This document shows, piece by piece, positions 57,898 through 64,000 of a DNA stretch of 64,000 bases (positions are counted from its first letter, which is position 1; the number at the start of each line of letters is the position of its first letter). The notes below the pieces were generated by a model that saw only the letters and a program-made list of their open reading frames with translations, was not told the origin of the DNA and made no database searches. A program made the translations under genes and the position numbers. Source of the DNA: Microvirga soli (GTDB taxonomy: Bacteria > Pseudomonadota > Alphaproteobacteria > Rhizobiales > Beijerinckiaceae); contig NZ_JAERQE010000007.1 in assembly GCF_016734765.1 (NCBI RefSeq), forward strand, positions 62,001-126,000. The letters are read 5' to 3'.

Positions 57898-59159
57898 CAC
57901 GAGACACCCTGGATGCGCTGAGCGGTCAGGGCTCGGCGGACGCGGGGCGGAACGTAGTCGTCGGCGCGCGAGACGGAGAACAGGATTTCGGATGAGAACG
58001 CCACGAAGCGAACGACCTTCATGATGATGCCTTGATAGAGCGGAAAGACCAGGGCGGCCGAGAGGCCGAAGAGTGTGAGGGACCGGCCGAACAGGAGGCT
58101 CGCCAGCGCAATGTTGAACAGCGCGATGCCGATGAGGAACAGGTAGACGGCTGTGAGGAACAGCAGGGTCTGCGATCCGAACAGAAGCGTGCAATAGACG
58201 AGATAGAACGGAAACGAGAGCGTCGGCACGAGATCGAAGACAATGAAATCCAGGCGCTGGAGCGTGTCGGCCAGCCGCTCCGGCTTGAAGATCTCCATCT
58301 CACGATATTCGATGAGCCGGATGCGTAGGGAATCCCTGTCCCAGCGCTGCCGCTGGCGAACGAGGCTGACCGGATTGTCGGGCACCGCCGTCTCGCCCCA
58401 GGCCTCAGGCACGAAGCGCACGCGGTAGCCGTAGCGTCGCAGGCGCAGGGTCATCTCGAGGTCTTCGCCCGGACCGGGATCAAGCCCGCCGCGCTTGAGG
58501 AAGATGTCGCGCCGATACATGGAGCAGGCGCCGGAACAGCAGGAGATCGCGTTGATCAGGTTGAGGAAGGATTTGCCGGCGCTGATCGACATCAGGTACT
58601 CGATGGCCTGAAGGGCCGTGCTGAGCGAGGCATTCTCGTTGCTGACGCCGAGATTGCAGCAGGCGGCTGCAACCCATGGATCGCGGAAGGCGGCCGCGAG
58701 ACGGGCCAGTGTCGTGGGTGCGAAAACGGTGTCGGGATCCATCGCGAGGATCAGGTCGCCCCGCGCATAGCGCGCGCCGACATTCACGGCGGGGCTGCGC
58801 CCGCAACGGGTGCCGTGAGAGATCACCACATCGACAAGCCCGGCTGCCTTTGCTTCTCCCGCAAGGGCGCGTGTTCCGTCCGTCGAGCCATCGTCCACCA
58901 CGATGATCTCCAGGGGCTTCAGCGTCTGCCCGTGCAGAGACGCGAGCGAATCGAGGAGACCCGGGCCGCCGTTGAAGGCAGGAAGGATGACGCTGATCGT
59001 GACGCCTCCGGTCGCTTCAATGGCAACAGGAGGCCGAAGCCAGCGCAGGAGAACGAGTGAGATGAGAGAGATCGAGTAGCGGGGAATATCGAGGACGAAG
59101 ACGGCAAGCGCGAGGAGGACCCAGTCCGCCTGGCTCAACAACAGGAGCATGTCATTCAA
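57897..59159 (-). CDS. processive family 2 glycosyltransferase
   Basis: The 420-residue protein has one N-terminal and about four C-terminal membrane helices. The GT-A domain between carries VVDDGSTDGTRALAG, LAMDPDTVF (DxD), GPGEDLEMTLRLRRYGY (catalytic ED) and RQRQRWDRDS (QxxRW). These are the marks of a membrane synthase related to cellulose/curdlan/hyaluronan synthases. It should make an extracellular glycan from UDP-sugars. It is the first gene of the unit with the HlyD adaptor. Confidence 0.92.
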   Translation of the reverse strand: MNDMLLLLSQADWVLLALAVFVLDIPRYSISLISLVLLRWLRPPVAIEATGGVTISVILPAFNGGPGLLDSLASLHGQTLKPLEIIVVDDGSTDGTRALAGEAKAAGLVDVVISHGTRCGRSPAVNVGARYARGDLILAMDPDTVFAPTTLARLAAAFRDPWVAAACCNLGVSNENASLSTALQAIEYLMSISAGKSFLNLINAISCCSGACSMYRRDIFLKRGGLDPGPGEDLEMTLRLRRYGYRVRFVPEAWGETAVPDNPVSLVRQRQRWDRDSLRIRLIEYREMEIFKPERLADTLQRLDFIVFDLVPTLSFPFYLVYCTLLFGSQTLLFLTAVYLFLIGIALFNIALASLLFGRSLTLFGLSAALVFPLYQGIIMKVVRFVAFSSEILFSVSRADDYVPPRVRRALTAQRIQGVS

Positions 59160-59359
59160 TACGCGGCTTGCTCCTCGCTCATGGATCTATCGGCGGAAGT
59201 TCTCATCCTTGAATTCGCAGCGGCTCATGTTTGTTCCAACATAACGTTGCAACCGAGGCGTGAGGCAATGTCGGATTCATGAACCAAAGCGCGAGTTGCC
59301 CTTGGAGCACGTGGTCTCCTGTCCTAGATCCCCAAGCCCATTCACAGGAGGAGATCAGG

Positions 59360-59782
59360 ATGAACCGCAAGGCAAGAGCCGTCTGGCAGGGCACGGGCAA
59401 GGAGGGCACCGGCCATCTCACGTCCGATTCCGGCGTTCTGTCCTCGACGCCCTATTCGTTCAAGACGCGTTTCGAGAACGAGAAGGGCACGAACCCGGAA
59501 GAGCTGATCGCCGCCGCTCACGCGGGCTGCTTCACCATGGCGCTCGCCTTCCAGCTTCAAGGCGCGGGCTTCACGCCGAACGAGCTCGCCACGGAAGCGG
59601 TGGTGTCCCTCGAACAGGAGGGCAGCGGATTTGCGATCAAGAAATCGGCCCTGACGCTCAACGCGAATGTGCCGGGCATCGACCGGGCAAAGTTCGAGGA
59701 ACTCGCCCGCGCTGCGGAGAAGAACTGCCCGGTGTCGAAGGTGCTCAACGCTGAAATCACCATGGATTTCACGCTGGCGTAA
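59360..59782 (+). CDS. OsmC-family peroxiredoxin
   Basis: AGGAGGAG 6 nt upstream sets the start at 59360 (140 aa); upstream frames are not needed. It is an OsmC protein: GTNPEELIAAAHAGCFTMAL has the first redox Cys and the EKNCPVSKVLNAE segment the second, the pair used to reduce organic hydroperoxides. The start MNRKARAVWQGTGKEGTGHL fits the osmotically inducible OsmC type. A repeat element follows at 59799. It is divergent from the GT2 gene. Confidence 0.92.
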   Translation: MNRKARAVWQGTGKEGTGHLTSDSGVLSSTPYSFKTRFENEKGTNPEELIAAAHAGCFTMALAFQLQGAGFTPNELATEAVVSLEQEGSGFAIKKSALTLNANVPGIDRAKFEELARAAEKNCPVSKVLNAEITMDFTLA

Positions 59783-59798
59783 ATCCCGCTGCCAAACG

Positions 59799-59899
59799 CG
59801 TCATCCCGGGGCTGCGGAGCAGAACCCGGGATCGCGAGACGAGAGTGGCGCCTTATCCTGAAAACGATCCCGGATCGGCTTATGCCGTCCGGGATGACG
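59799..59899. repeat. 101-bp intergenic repeat with inverted CGTCATCCCGG ends
   Basis: CGTCATCCCGG (59799-59809) and CCGGGATGACG (59889-59899) are inverted. Inside is a second pair around CGATCCCGGATCGG. It has no ORF and lies between the OsmC gene and the TRAP binding-protein gene, like the element at 53867-53964. Confidence 0.8.
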
Positions 59900-59916
59900 T
59901 ATCACTCTTCAACTTG

Positions 59917-60900
59917 CTACGACCCGGCCTTCTTGTAGGCATCAACGATGGCCTGGCCATCAGAACCAGCCTTCTTCAGCCAATCGGCCGTCAGCTGCTC
60001 GCCCACCTTCAGGAGGCCCGTCTTCAATTCGGGGCCGGGAGGCTGCACCTTCATGCCGTTCTTGGCTAGCTGCTCGAGATACCACTTGGTCTTTTCCTGA
60101 GCGGTCTGCCAGCCGCGAGTCTCGGCCGTCTTGGCAGCTTTCAGGATGGCCTCCTGGGTCGGCTTGTCGAGGGCGTCGAACGCGGCCTTGTTGACGAAGG
60201 TCATGTTCTTCGGGATCCAGGCCTGGGTGTCGTAGAAGTGGGACAGCGACTCCCACACCTTGGCGTCATAGCCGGTTGCACCGGAGGTCATGAAGGTGGT
60301 GACGACGCCGGTGGCGAGCGCCTGCGGCAGCTCGGCGGCCTGAACGGTCACAGGCTGCGCGCCGACGATCTCGGCAATGCGCGAGGTGCCCACATTATAG
60401 GCCCGCCACTTCACGCCCTTCAGGTCTTCGACCTTGTTGATATGCTGCTTGGCAAAGATGCCCTGCGGCGGCCACGGCACGGCGAAGAGCAGCATCAGGC
60501 CCTGGCTTGCGAGCTTCTTCTCGATGGCCGGGCGCTGCACGTCCCACAGCTTCTTCGACTGGTCGAACGAAGTGGCGAGGAAGGGCACCACGTCGAGGCC
60601 GTAGAGCGGATCCTCGTTTTCGTGGAGCGACATCAGCACCTCGCCGGCCTGAGCCTGCCCGGTCTGCACCGCGCGCTTGATCTCCGGCGCCTTGAACAGC
60701 GAGGCGTTGGCATGAACCGTGATCTGCAGTTTTCCGCCGGTCGCGTCCGCCACATCCTTCGAGAAGGCATTCAGGTTTTCGGTGTGGAAGTTGTCGGTCG
60801 GATAGGCCGCCGGCAGGTTCCATTTGGTCTGTGCCATGGCAGGAGCCGCCAGCAGCAGCGCACCGGCAAGGCTGAGACCCCATCGTGTCATATGCTTCAT
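59917..60900 (-). CDS. dctP: TRAP transporter substrate-binding protein (DctP type)
   Basis: The 327-residue periplasmic binding protein has a signal peptide (MKHMTRWGLSLAGALLLAAP, AMAQ). Mature motifs fit the DctP fold: TENLNAFSKDVADATGGKLQ, APEIKRAVQTGQAQAGEVLM, VKWRAYNVGTSRIAEIVGAQ and WIPKNMTFVNKAAFDALDKP. It should bind a carboxylate (C4-dicarboxylate or aromatic/sugar acid) and deliver it to the DctQM membrane parts encoded upstream on the same strand; the specific ligand cannot be read from sequence. The final gene of a three-gene operon. Confidence 0.94.
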   Translation of the reverse strand: MKHMTRWGLSLAGALLLAAPAMAQTKWNLPAAYPTDNFHTENLNAFSKDVADATGGKLQITVHANASLFKAPEIKRAVQTGQAQAGEVLMSLHENEDPLYGLDVVPFLATSFDQSKKLWDVQRPAIEKKLASQGLMLLFAVPWPPQGIFAKQHINKVEDLKGVKWRAYNVGTSRIAEIVGAQPVTVQAAELPQALATGVVTTFMTSGATGYDAKVWESLSHFYDTQAWIPKNMTFVNKAAFDALDKPTQEAILKAAKTAETRGWQTAQEKTKWYLEQLAKNGMKVQPPGPELKTGLLKVGEQLTADWLKKAGSDGQAIVDAYKKAGS

Positions 60901-60931
60901 GTAATCCTTCTCCCTCTGGTTATGATGGATC

Positions 60932-62248
60932 CTATTCCGGGAAAGCGAGCCGTGGCAGCCACAGGGCGATGTCCGGAAAAGCCGTGATGATGGCGACCGC
61001 CGCCACGAGCAGGAAAAAGAACGGCAGCGCCGCCCTTGCGATGGTGAAGCTGTCGCGCCCGCTCATGTTCTGCAGCACGAAGAGGTTGAACCCGACCGGC
61101 GGCGTGATCTGCGCCATCTCCACCAGGATGATGAGGAAGACGCCGAACCAGATCAGGTCGAAACCCGCCTGCTTGATCATGGGCAGCACCACCACGGTGG
61201 TGAGCACGATCATAGAAATGCCGTCGATGAGGCAGCCGAGCAGGATGTACATGACGGTGAGCGCCGCGATCAGCACGTAAGGCGAGAGCTGCATCGATTC
61301 GACCCAGGCGGCCAGCGCTGCGGGAATGCCCGTATAGGCCATGGCGGCCGTGGTGAAGGCCGCGCCCGCCAGGATCAGCATGATCGTGACCGTCAGGCGC
61401 GTGGCGCTCAACAAGCTGTCCCGGAACGTCGTCCAGTTGAGCGTGCCCGACCACCAGGCGAGGATCAGAGCGCCCGTCACGCCCCAGGCGGCGCATTCGG
61501 TGGCCGTCGCCAGGCCGAAGATGAGGGCGGAGAAGATGAAGGCGATCAGCAGCAGAACGGGCAGGAGCTTCGCCGAGCGCCGCAGCTTGTAACCGAGGCT
61601 CGTGCGGGGCTCGGGCGGTGGCGACTTCTTCGGGTTCGCGAGCGACCAGACGGCGATATAGCCGGAATAGAGCGCCATCACGAGAAGGCCCGGCAGGAAG
61701 CCCGCGAGGAAGACCTGGATCACCGAGACATTCGCCGCGATGGCATAGACCACCATGGGAATGGACGGCGGAATGAGAAGCCCGAGGGTGCCGGAGCCGG
61801 CGAGGCTCCCGAGACTCATCATGTCGTCGTAGCCGCGCTTCTTCAGTTCCGGCAGCGCGATCTTGCCGATGGTCGCGCAGGTGGCGGCCGACGAGCCCGA
61901 CACCGCCGCGAACACGCCGCAGCCGACCACATTCACGTGCAGCAGGCGCCCGGGCAGCCAGTTGAGCCAGGGCGCAAGTCCGAGGAACATCTGCTCGGAC
62001 AGGCGTGTGCGGAAGAGGATCTCGCCCATCCAGATGAAGAGCGGCAGCGCTGCAAGCGACCAGGAGGCGGAGCTCGACCAGACCGTGGTGGCGAGCACCG
62101 GTCCGATGGGCACCGATGTGACCATCAGGATCGCCGCAAAGCCTACGATCAGCAAGGAGATGCCGATCCAGACTCCAAGCGCCAGAAGACCGATGAGCAA
62201 GCCTAAGAGGATGGCGGCGGTGGTGACGAGGCCGAGATCTGGAAACAT
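60932..62248 (-). CDS. dctM: TRAP transporter large permease (DctM type)
   Basis: This 438-residue protein has about 12 helices. It starts MFPDLGLVTTAAILLGLLIG and contains FAAVSGSSAATCATIGKIAL, SLAGSGTLGLLIPPSIPMVV and the late LIWFGVFLIILVEMAQITPP. This matches the DctM family, the sodium-driven translocator of TRAP systems. It starts 3 bp after the dctQ gene end and is followed 31 bp later by dctP. No fused Q/M form is seen. Confidence 0.95.
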   Translation of the reverse strand: MFPDLGLVTTAAILLGLLIGLLALGVWIGISLLIVGFAAILMVTSVPIGPVLATTVWSSSASWSLAALPLFIWMGEILFRTRLSEQMFLGLAPWLNWLPGRLLHVNVVGCGVFAAVSGSSAATCATIGKIALPELKKRGYDDMMSLGSLAGSGTLGLLIPPSIPMVVYAIAANVSVIQVFLAGFLPGLLVMALYSGYIAVWSLANPKKSPPPEPRTSLGYKLRRSAKLLPVLLLIAFIFSALIFGLATATECAAWGVTGALILAWWSGTLNWTTFRDSLLSATRLTVTIMLILAGAAFTTAAMAYTGIPAALAAWVESMQLSPYVLIAALTVMYILLGCLIDGISMIVLTTVVVLPMIKQAGFDLIWFGVFLIILVEMAQITPPVGFNLFVLQNMSGRDSFTIARAALPFFFLLVAAVAIITAFPDIALWLPRLAFPE

Positions 62249-62251
62249 CGC

Positions 62252-62797
62252 TTAAAGTCCGCTCTCGGCTGCACGGTTGACAATTTCCTCAGGCGTTTCC
62301 GCCGGCGGCTTCTCGTAGCGCGGCGCGCGCCCTTTCAGCACGTGAACGAGTTCGTCGATGAACGCGATGGCGAGGATCGTCAGGCCAATCGAGTACCCGA
62401 GCTGGGGGAACCAGAGCGGAACCGCGACGGCTCCTTGAGACATGTCGTTGAAGCGCCAGCTGTCATAGGTCATGTGCACGGCATACCAGGCGAAGAAGCC
62501 GACCACTGCGGTGGCGACAAGAAGACAGGCGATCTCAATGACACGCCGCGCACCGACGGGCAGCCGGTCGAGCACCAGCCCGATGCGGATCAGCTCGCCG
62601 GACCTGAAGGTGTGGGCCAGCCCCAGGAACGCCATCGCGGCCATCGACCAGGCTGCATAATCGTCACCGGCCGCGATGTTGATGCCGAACTCGCGCCCGA
62701 GCGAGAGGGTCATCATCAGGAGAAAGATCACGATCAGGAAAACGCCTGCCAGATATCCGGCGAAGAGATAAAGACCGTCGAGCAGGGTTCGGATCAT
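62252..62797 (-). CDS. dctQ: TRAP transporter small permease (DctQ type)
   Basis: The ATG at 62797 (181 aa) is preferred over a GTG at 62806. Four hydrophobic helices and the DctQ features (FLIVIFLLMMTLSLGREFGI, SGELIRIGLVLDRLPVGARR, then a VPLWFPQLGYSIG segment) identify it. It is the small membrane subunit of the TRAP transporter and begins the operon dctQ-dctM-dctP. A 20-residue acidic/Pro tail ends the protein. The order QMP (rather than PQM) is a known arrangement. Confidence 0.93.
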   Translation of the reverse strand: MIRTLLDGLYLFAGYLAGVFLIVIFLLMMTLSLGREFGINIAAGDDYAAWSMAAMAFLGLAHTFRSGELIRIGLVLDRLPVGARRVIEIACLLVATAVVGFFAWYAVHMTYDSWRFNDMSQGAVAVPLWFPQLGYSIGLTILAIAFIDELVHVLKGRAPRYEKPPAETPEEIVNRAAESGL

Positions 62798-63000
62798 ACA
62801 GGCCACTTGGGTTGAGCCACGACAAGGGAAGGGTGGCCAAGTCTAAGTATCCCTGCGGCAGGAGCAAGCGGTTCTTACCCGAGGTATGGAGAATAAACCG
62901 GCATCGTTCAGCGCACGTGCCCGCATGTTAAGCACGCTCACCATTGAGGTGAAGAACGGGGCTGAACGCGAAGGAGCCCTCCGGCCCCTTCGCTCATGCC

Positions 63001-63351
63001 TTATGATTTCTGGTGGGCGATGACCTTGTCCTTGATCGCGTCATAGGCGTTCTGCGGGATGATCCCTTTGTCCACCAGTTCGTTCTTGGCCCTGTAGGGG
63101 CGTCCCTTGATGATGGCGTCCGCGCGAGCCGATCCGATCTGCGGCAGCCGGTCGAGTACGTCCTTGGAGGCGGTATTGATGTCGATCAGCGCTTCCTGCG
63201 ACGATGCCGGGGCAGGCATGGGTTTCGCCGCAGGCGCTGCGCTGGTCGCAGGCGGTCGCGTCGTGGCGCTTGGTGCCGTTGTCTGAGCGTGAGCCGGAGA
63301 GGCAAGCAGCAGGGCAAGCGAGGCAAGGACTCCGAGATAGGACGGGCGCAT
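63001..63351 (-). CDS. exported helix-hairpin-helix protein, ComEA-like
   Basis: AAAGGAG 7 nt before the ATG at 63351 sets a 116-residue product. It has a signal peptide (SYLGVLASLALLLASPAHAQ), a Thr/Pro/Ala linker and one HhH motif (LIDINTASKDVLDRLPQIGS, followed by ARADAIIKGRPY). This is the ComEA-type DNA-binding motif. Full ComEA has a second HhH repeat; here the rest is KNELVDKGIIPQNAYDAIKD. A role in DNA uptake or periplasmic DNA binding is possible but not shown by neighbours. Confidence 0.82.
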   Translation of the reverse strand: MRPSYLGVLASLALLLASPAHAQTTAPSATTRPPATSAAPAAKPMPAPASSQEALIDINTASKDVLDRLPQIGSARADAIIKGRPYRAKNELVDKGIIPQNAYDAIKDKVIAHQKS

Positions 63352-63520
63352 CGAACGTCTCCTTTGATTCACGGGTCCCATTCCGGCCGAAATGGCTGCC
63401 GGAGAACCCGACTTCGCGCATGAACAACCTTTTGCCCTCCATTCAGTTCAGCTTGCCCGATCCTCAGCCTTCCAAACTGTCCCTGCCTTCTCAAGCAATC
63501 GACCCAAGGACCGACCAATT

Positions 63521-63673
63521 CTACGAGCCCTTTGAGGCTCTCCCCTGATGATCGGTGAATGGCTCAGCATGGGGAAGGGGCTGCTTCTCAAGAAGGGTGA
63601 GCCACACAGGCTTTCGGGCTCGGTTGAAGCCAAGGTTCATGATCTGACTGAAACCTGTTCCTACGGCAGACAT
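63521..63673 (-). CDS. possible 50-residue small protein
   Basis: GGAGG lies 4 nt before the ATG at 63673 and gives the frame MSAVGTGFSQIMNLGFNRAR, then KPVWLTLLEKQPLPHAEPFT. It is short, with no recognised motif. The strong ribosome site is the only support, so it is listed as a candidate. It lies in the 400-bp gap between the HhH gene and the radical SAM gene. The remainder of that gap has no other credible gene. Confidence 0.3.
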   Translation of the reverse strand: MSAVGTGFSQIMNLGFNRARKPVWLTLLEKQPLPHAEPFTDHQGRASKGS

Positions 63674-63757
63674 GCGACCTCCCGCCCCCTCCCGGGACCC
63701 TCGCCAGCACCCTATCTTCATGCTAGAACAAAACACGAACAATCCTGCGGAAGACCG

Positions 63758-64000
63758 ATGGACGAGAAGCTTTCGAAGAAGCTGCGCATCCTGGCGGACG
63801 CGGCCAAGTATGATGCCTCCTGCTCCTCCTCCGGGGCCCCCAAGCGCAAGTCGGATCCCGACGGCCTCGGCTCCACGGTGGGAACCGGCATCTGCCACGC
63901 CTACACGCCGGACGGGCGCTGCGTGTCCCTGCTCAAGATCCTGCTGACGAACTACTGCCTGTTCGACTGCGCCTATTGCGTGAACCGGCGCTCGTCCAAC
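63758..64000 (+). CDS. putative DNA modification/repair radical SAM protein, N-terminal part
   Basis: The reading frame is open to the window end (81 codons). It starts MDEKLSKKLRILADAAKYDA and contains the radical SAM cysteine motif in TNYCLFDCAYCVNRRSSN. The N-terminal GTGICHAYTPDGRCVSLLKI motif is a feature of the radical SAM proteins linked to uracil-DNA glycosylase-type partners. It would bind a [4Fe-4S] cluster and S-adenosylmethionine. The rest of the protein and any partner gene lie outside the window. Confidence 0.75.
   Translation, partial: MDEKLSKKLRILADAAKYDASCSSSGAPKRKSDPDGLGSTVGTGICHAYTPDGRCVSLLKILLTNYCLFDCAYCVNRRSSN

Noticed and set aside
63419..63548. Short plus-strand frame beginning MNNLLPSIQF
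   Set aside because: No ribosome site or motif was found; the minus-strand 50-codon frame nearby has a better start signal.

Overview
The window is high-GC DNA with short intergenic gaps and frequent 1 to 8 bp overlaps between genes of the same operon. The gene set (DUF3141, YciI/DoxX/VOC, MipA/OmpV, DctPQM TRAP transporter, DUF2239, and several GGDEF/EAL proteins) points to an alphaproteobacterium of the Hyphomicrobiales, perhaps of the Microvirga/Methylobacterium/Bosea type. This assignment rests on protein style only; no rRNA gene is present.

Layout. (1) 1-8.6 kb is a minus-strand set of genes for copper and membrane functions. It contains a truncated DUF3141 gene, a YqaA-type membrane protein, a class III nucleotide cyclase, a PCuAC-like protein that has lost its ligands, a DUF305-CusF-CusF fusion, CusF, a cupredoxin, a Tat-exported multicopper oxidase, a TolC-like lipoprotein, a small lipoprotein and a His/Cys-rich protein. 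(2) 9.3-17.4 kb is an accessory minus-strand cluster. It holds two paralogous ParA-like proteins without a P-loop, two calcineurin-like phosphoesterases (one with altered metal-site motifs), a Lon-like AAA+ ATPase, a PolB-type 3'-5' exonuclease and unknowns. Next to it is a divergently transcribed XRE regulator. Three promoters, upstream of the two ParA-like genes and in front of the next block, share one 17-bp element made of a palindrome fused to an extended -10 box. (3) 18.1-28.8 kb is the transposition core of a Tn7-like element: small accessory ORFs, tnsA, tnsB, tnsC and two tandem tniQ/tnsD-like genes whose C-termini look like arrays of helix-turn-helix units. Repeats resembling TnsB sites lie at the 3' end of the last gene. 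(4) 29-64 kb is ordinary chromosome. It carries a diguanylate cyclase, a DoxX/YciI/VOC group with an HxlR regulator, a dienelactone hydrolase, a patatin, HNH, BON, HAD, MipA, QueD-like and CatB-type genes, a GGDEF-EAL protein with a molybdopterin-fold partner, a ring-cleaving dioxygenase, an M20 amidohydrolase and an ABC exporter. It continues with a visibly AT-richer receiver/histidine-kinase pair, a HerA-like ATPase, an MFS pump, YcaQ, PAP2, RecX, DUF2239, GNAT, a zinc ribbon/HlyD/GT2 polysaccharide operon, OsmC, a TRAP transporter, an HhH protein and the start of a radical SAM gene.

The most interesting material is regions 2 and 3. A mobile-element core of Tn7 type sits beside a nuclease/ATPase cluster whose promoters appear to belong to one small regulon run by the local XRE protein. 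Whether region 2 is cargo of the transposon cannot be settled here, because the left end was not found. Several intergenic hairpin repeats typical of such genomes punctuate the right half.
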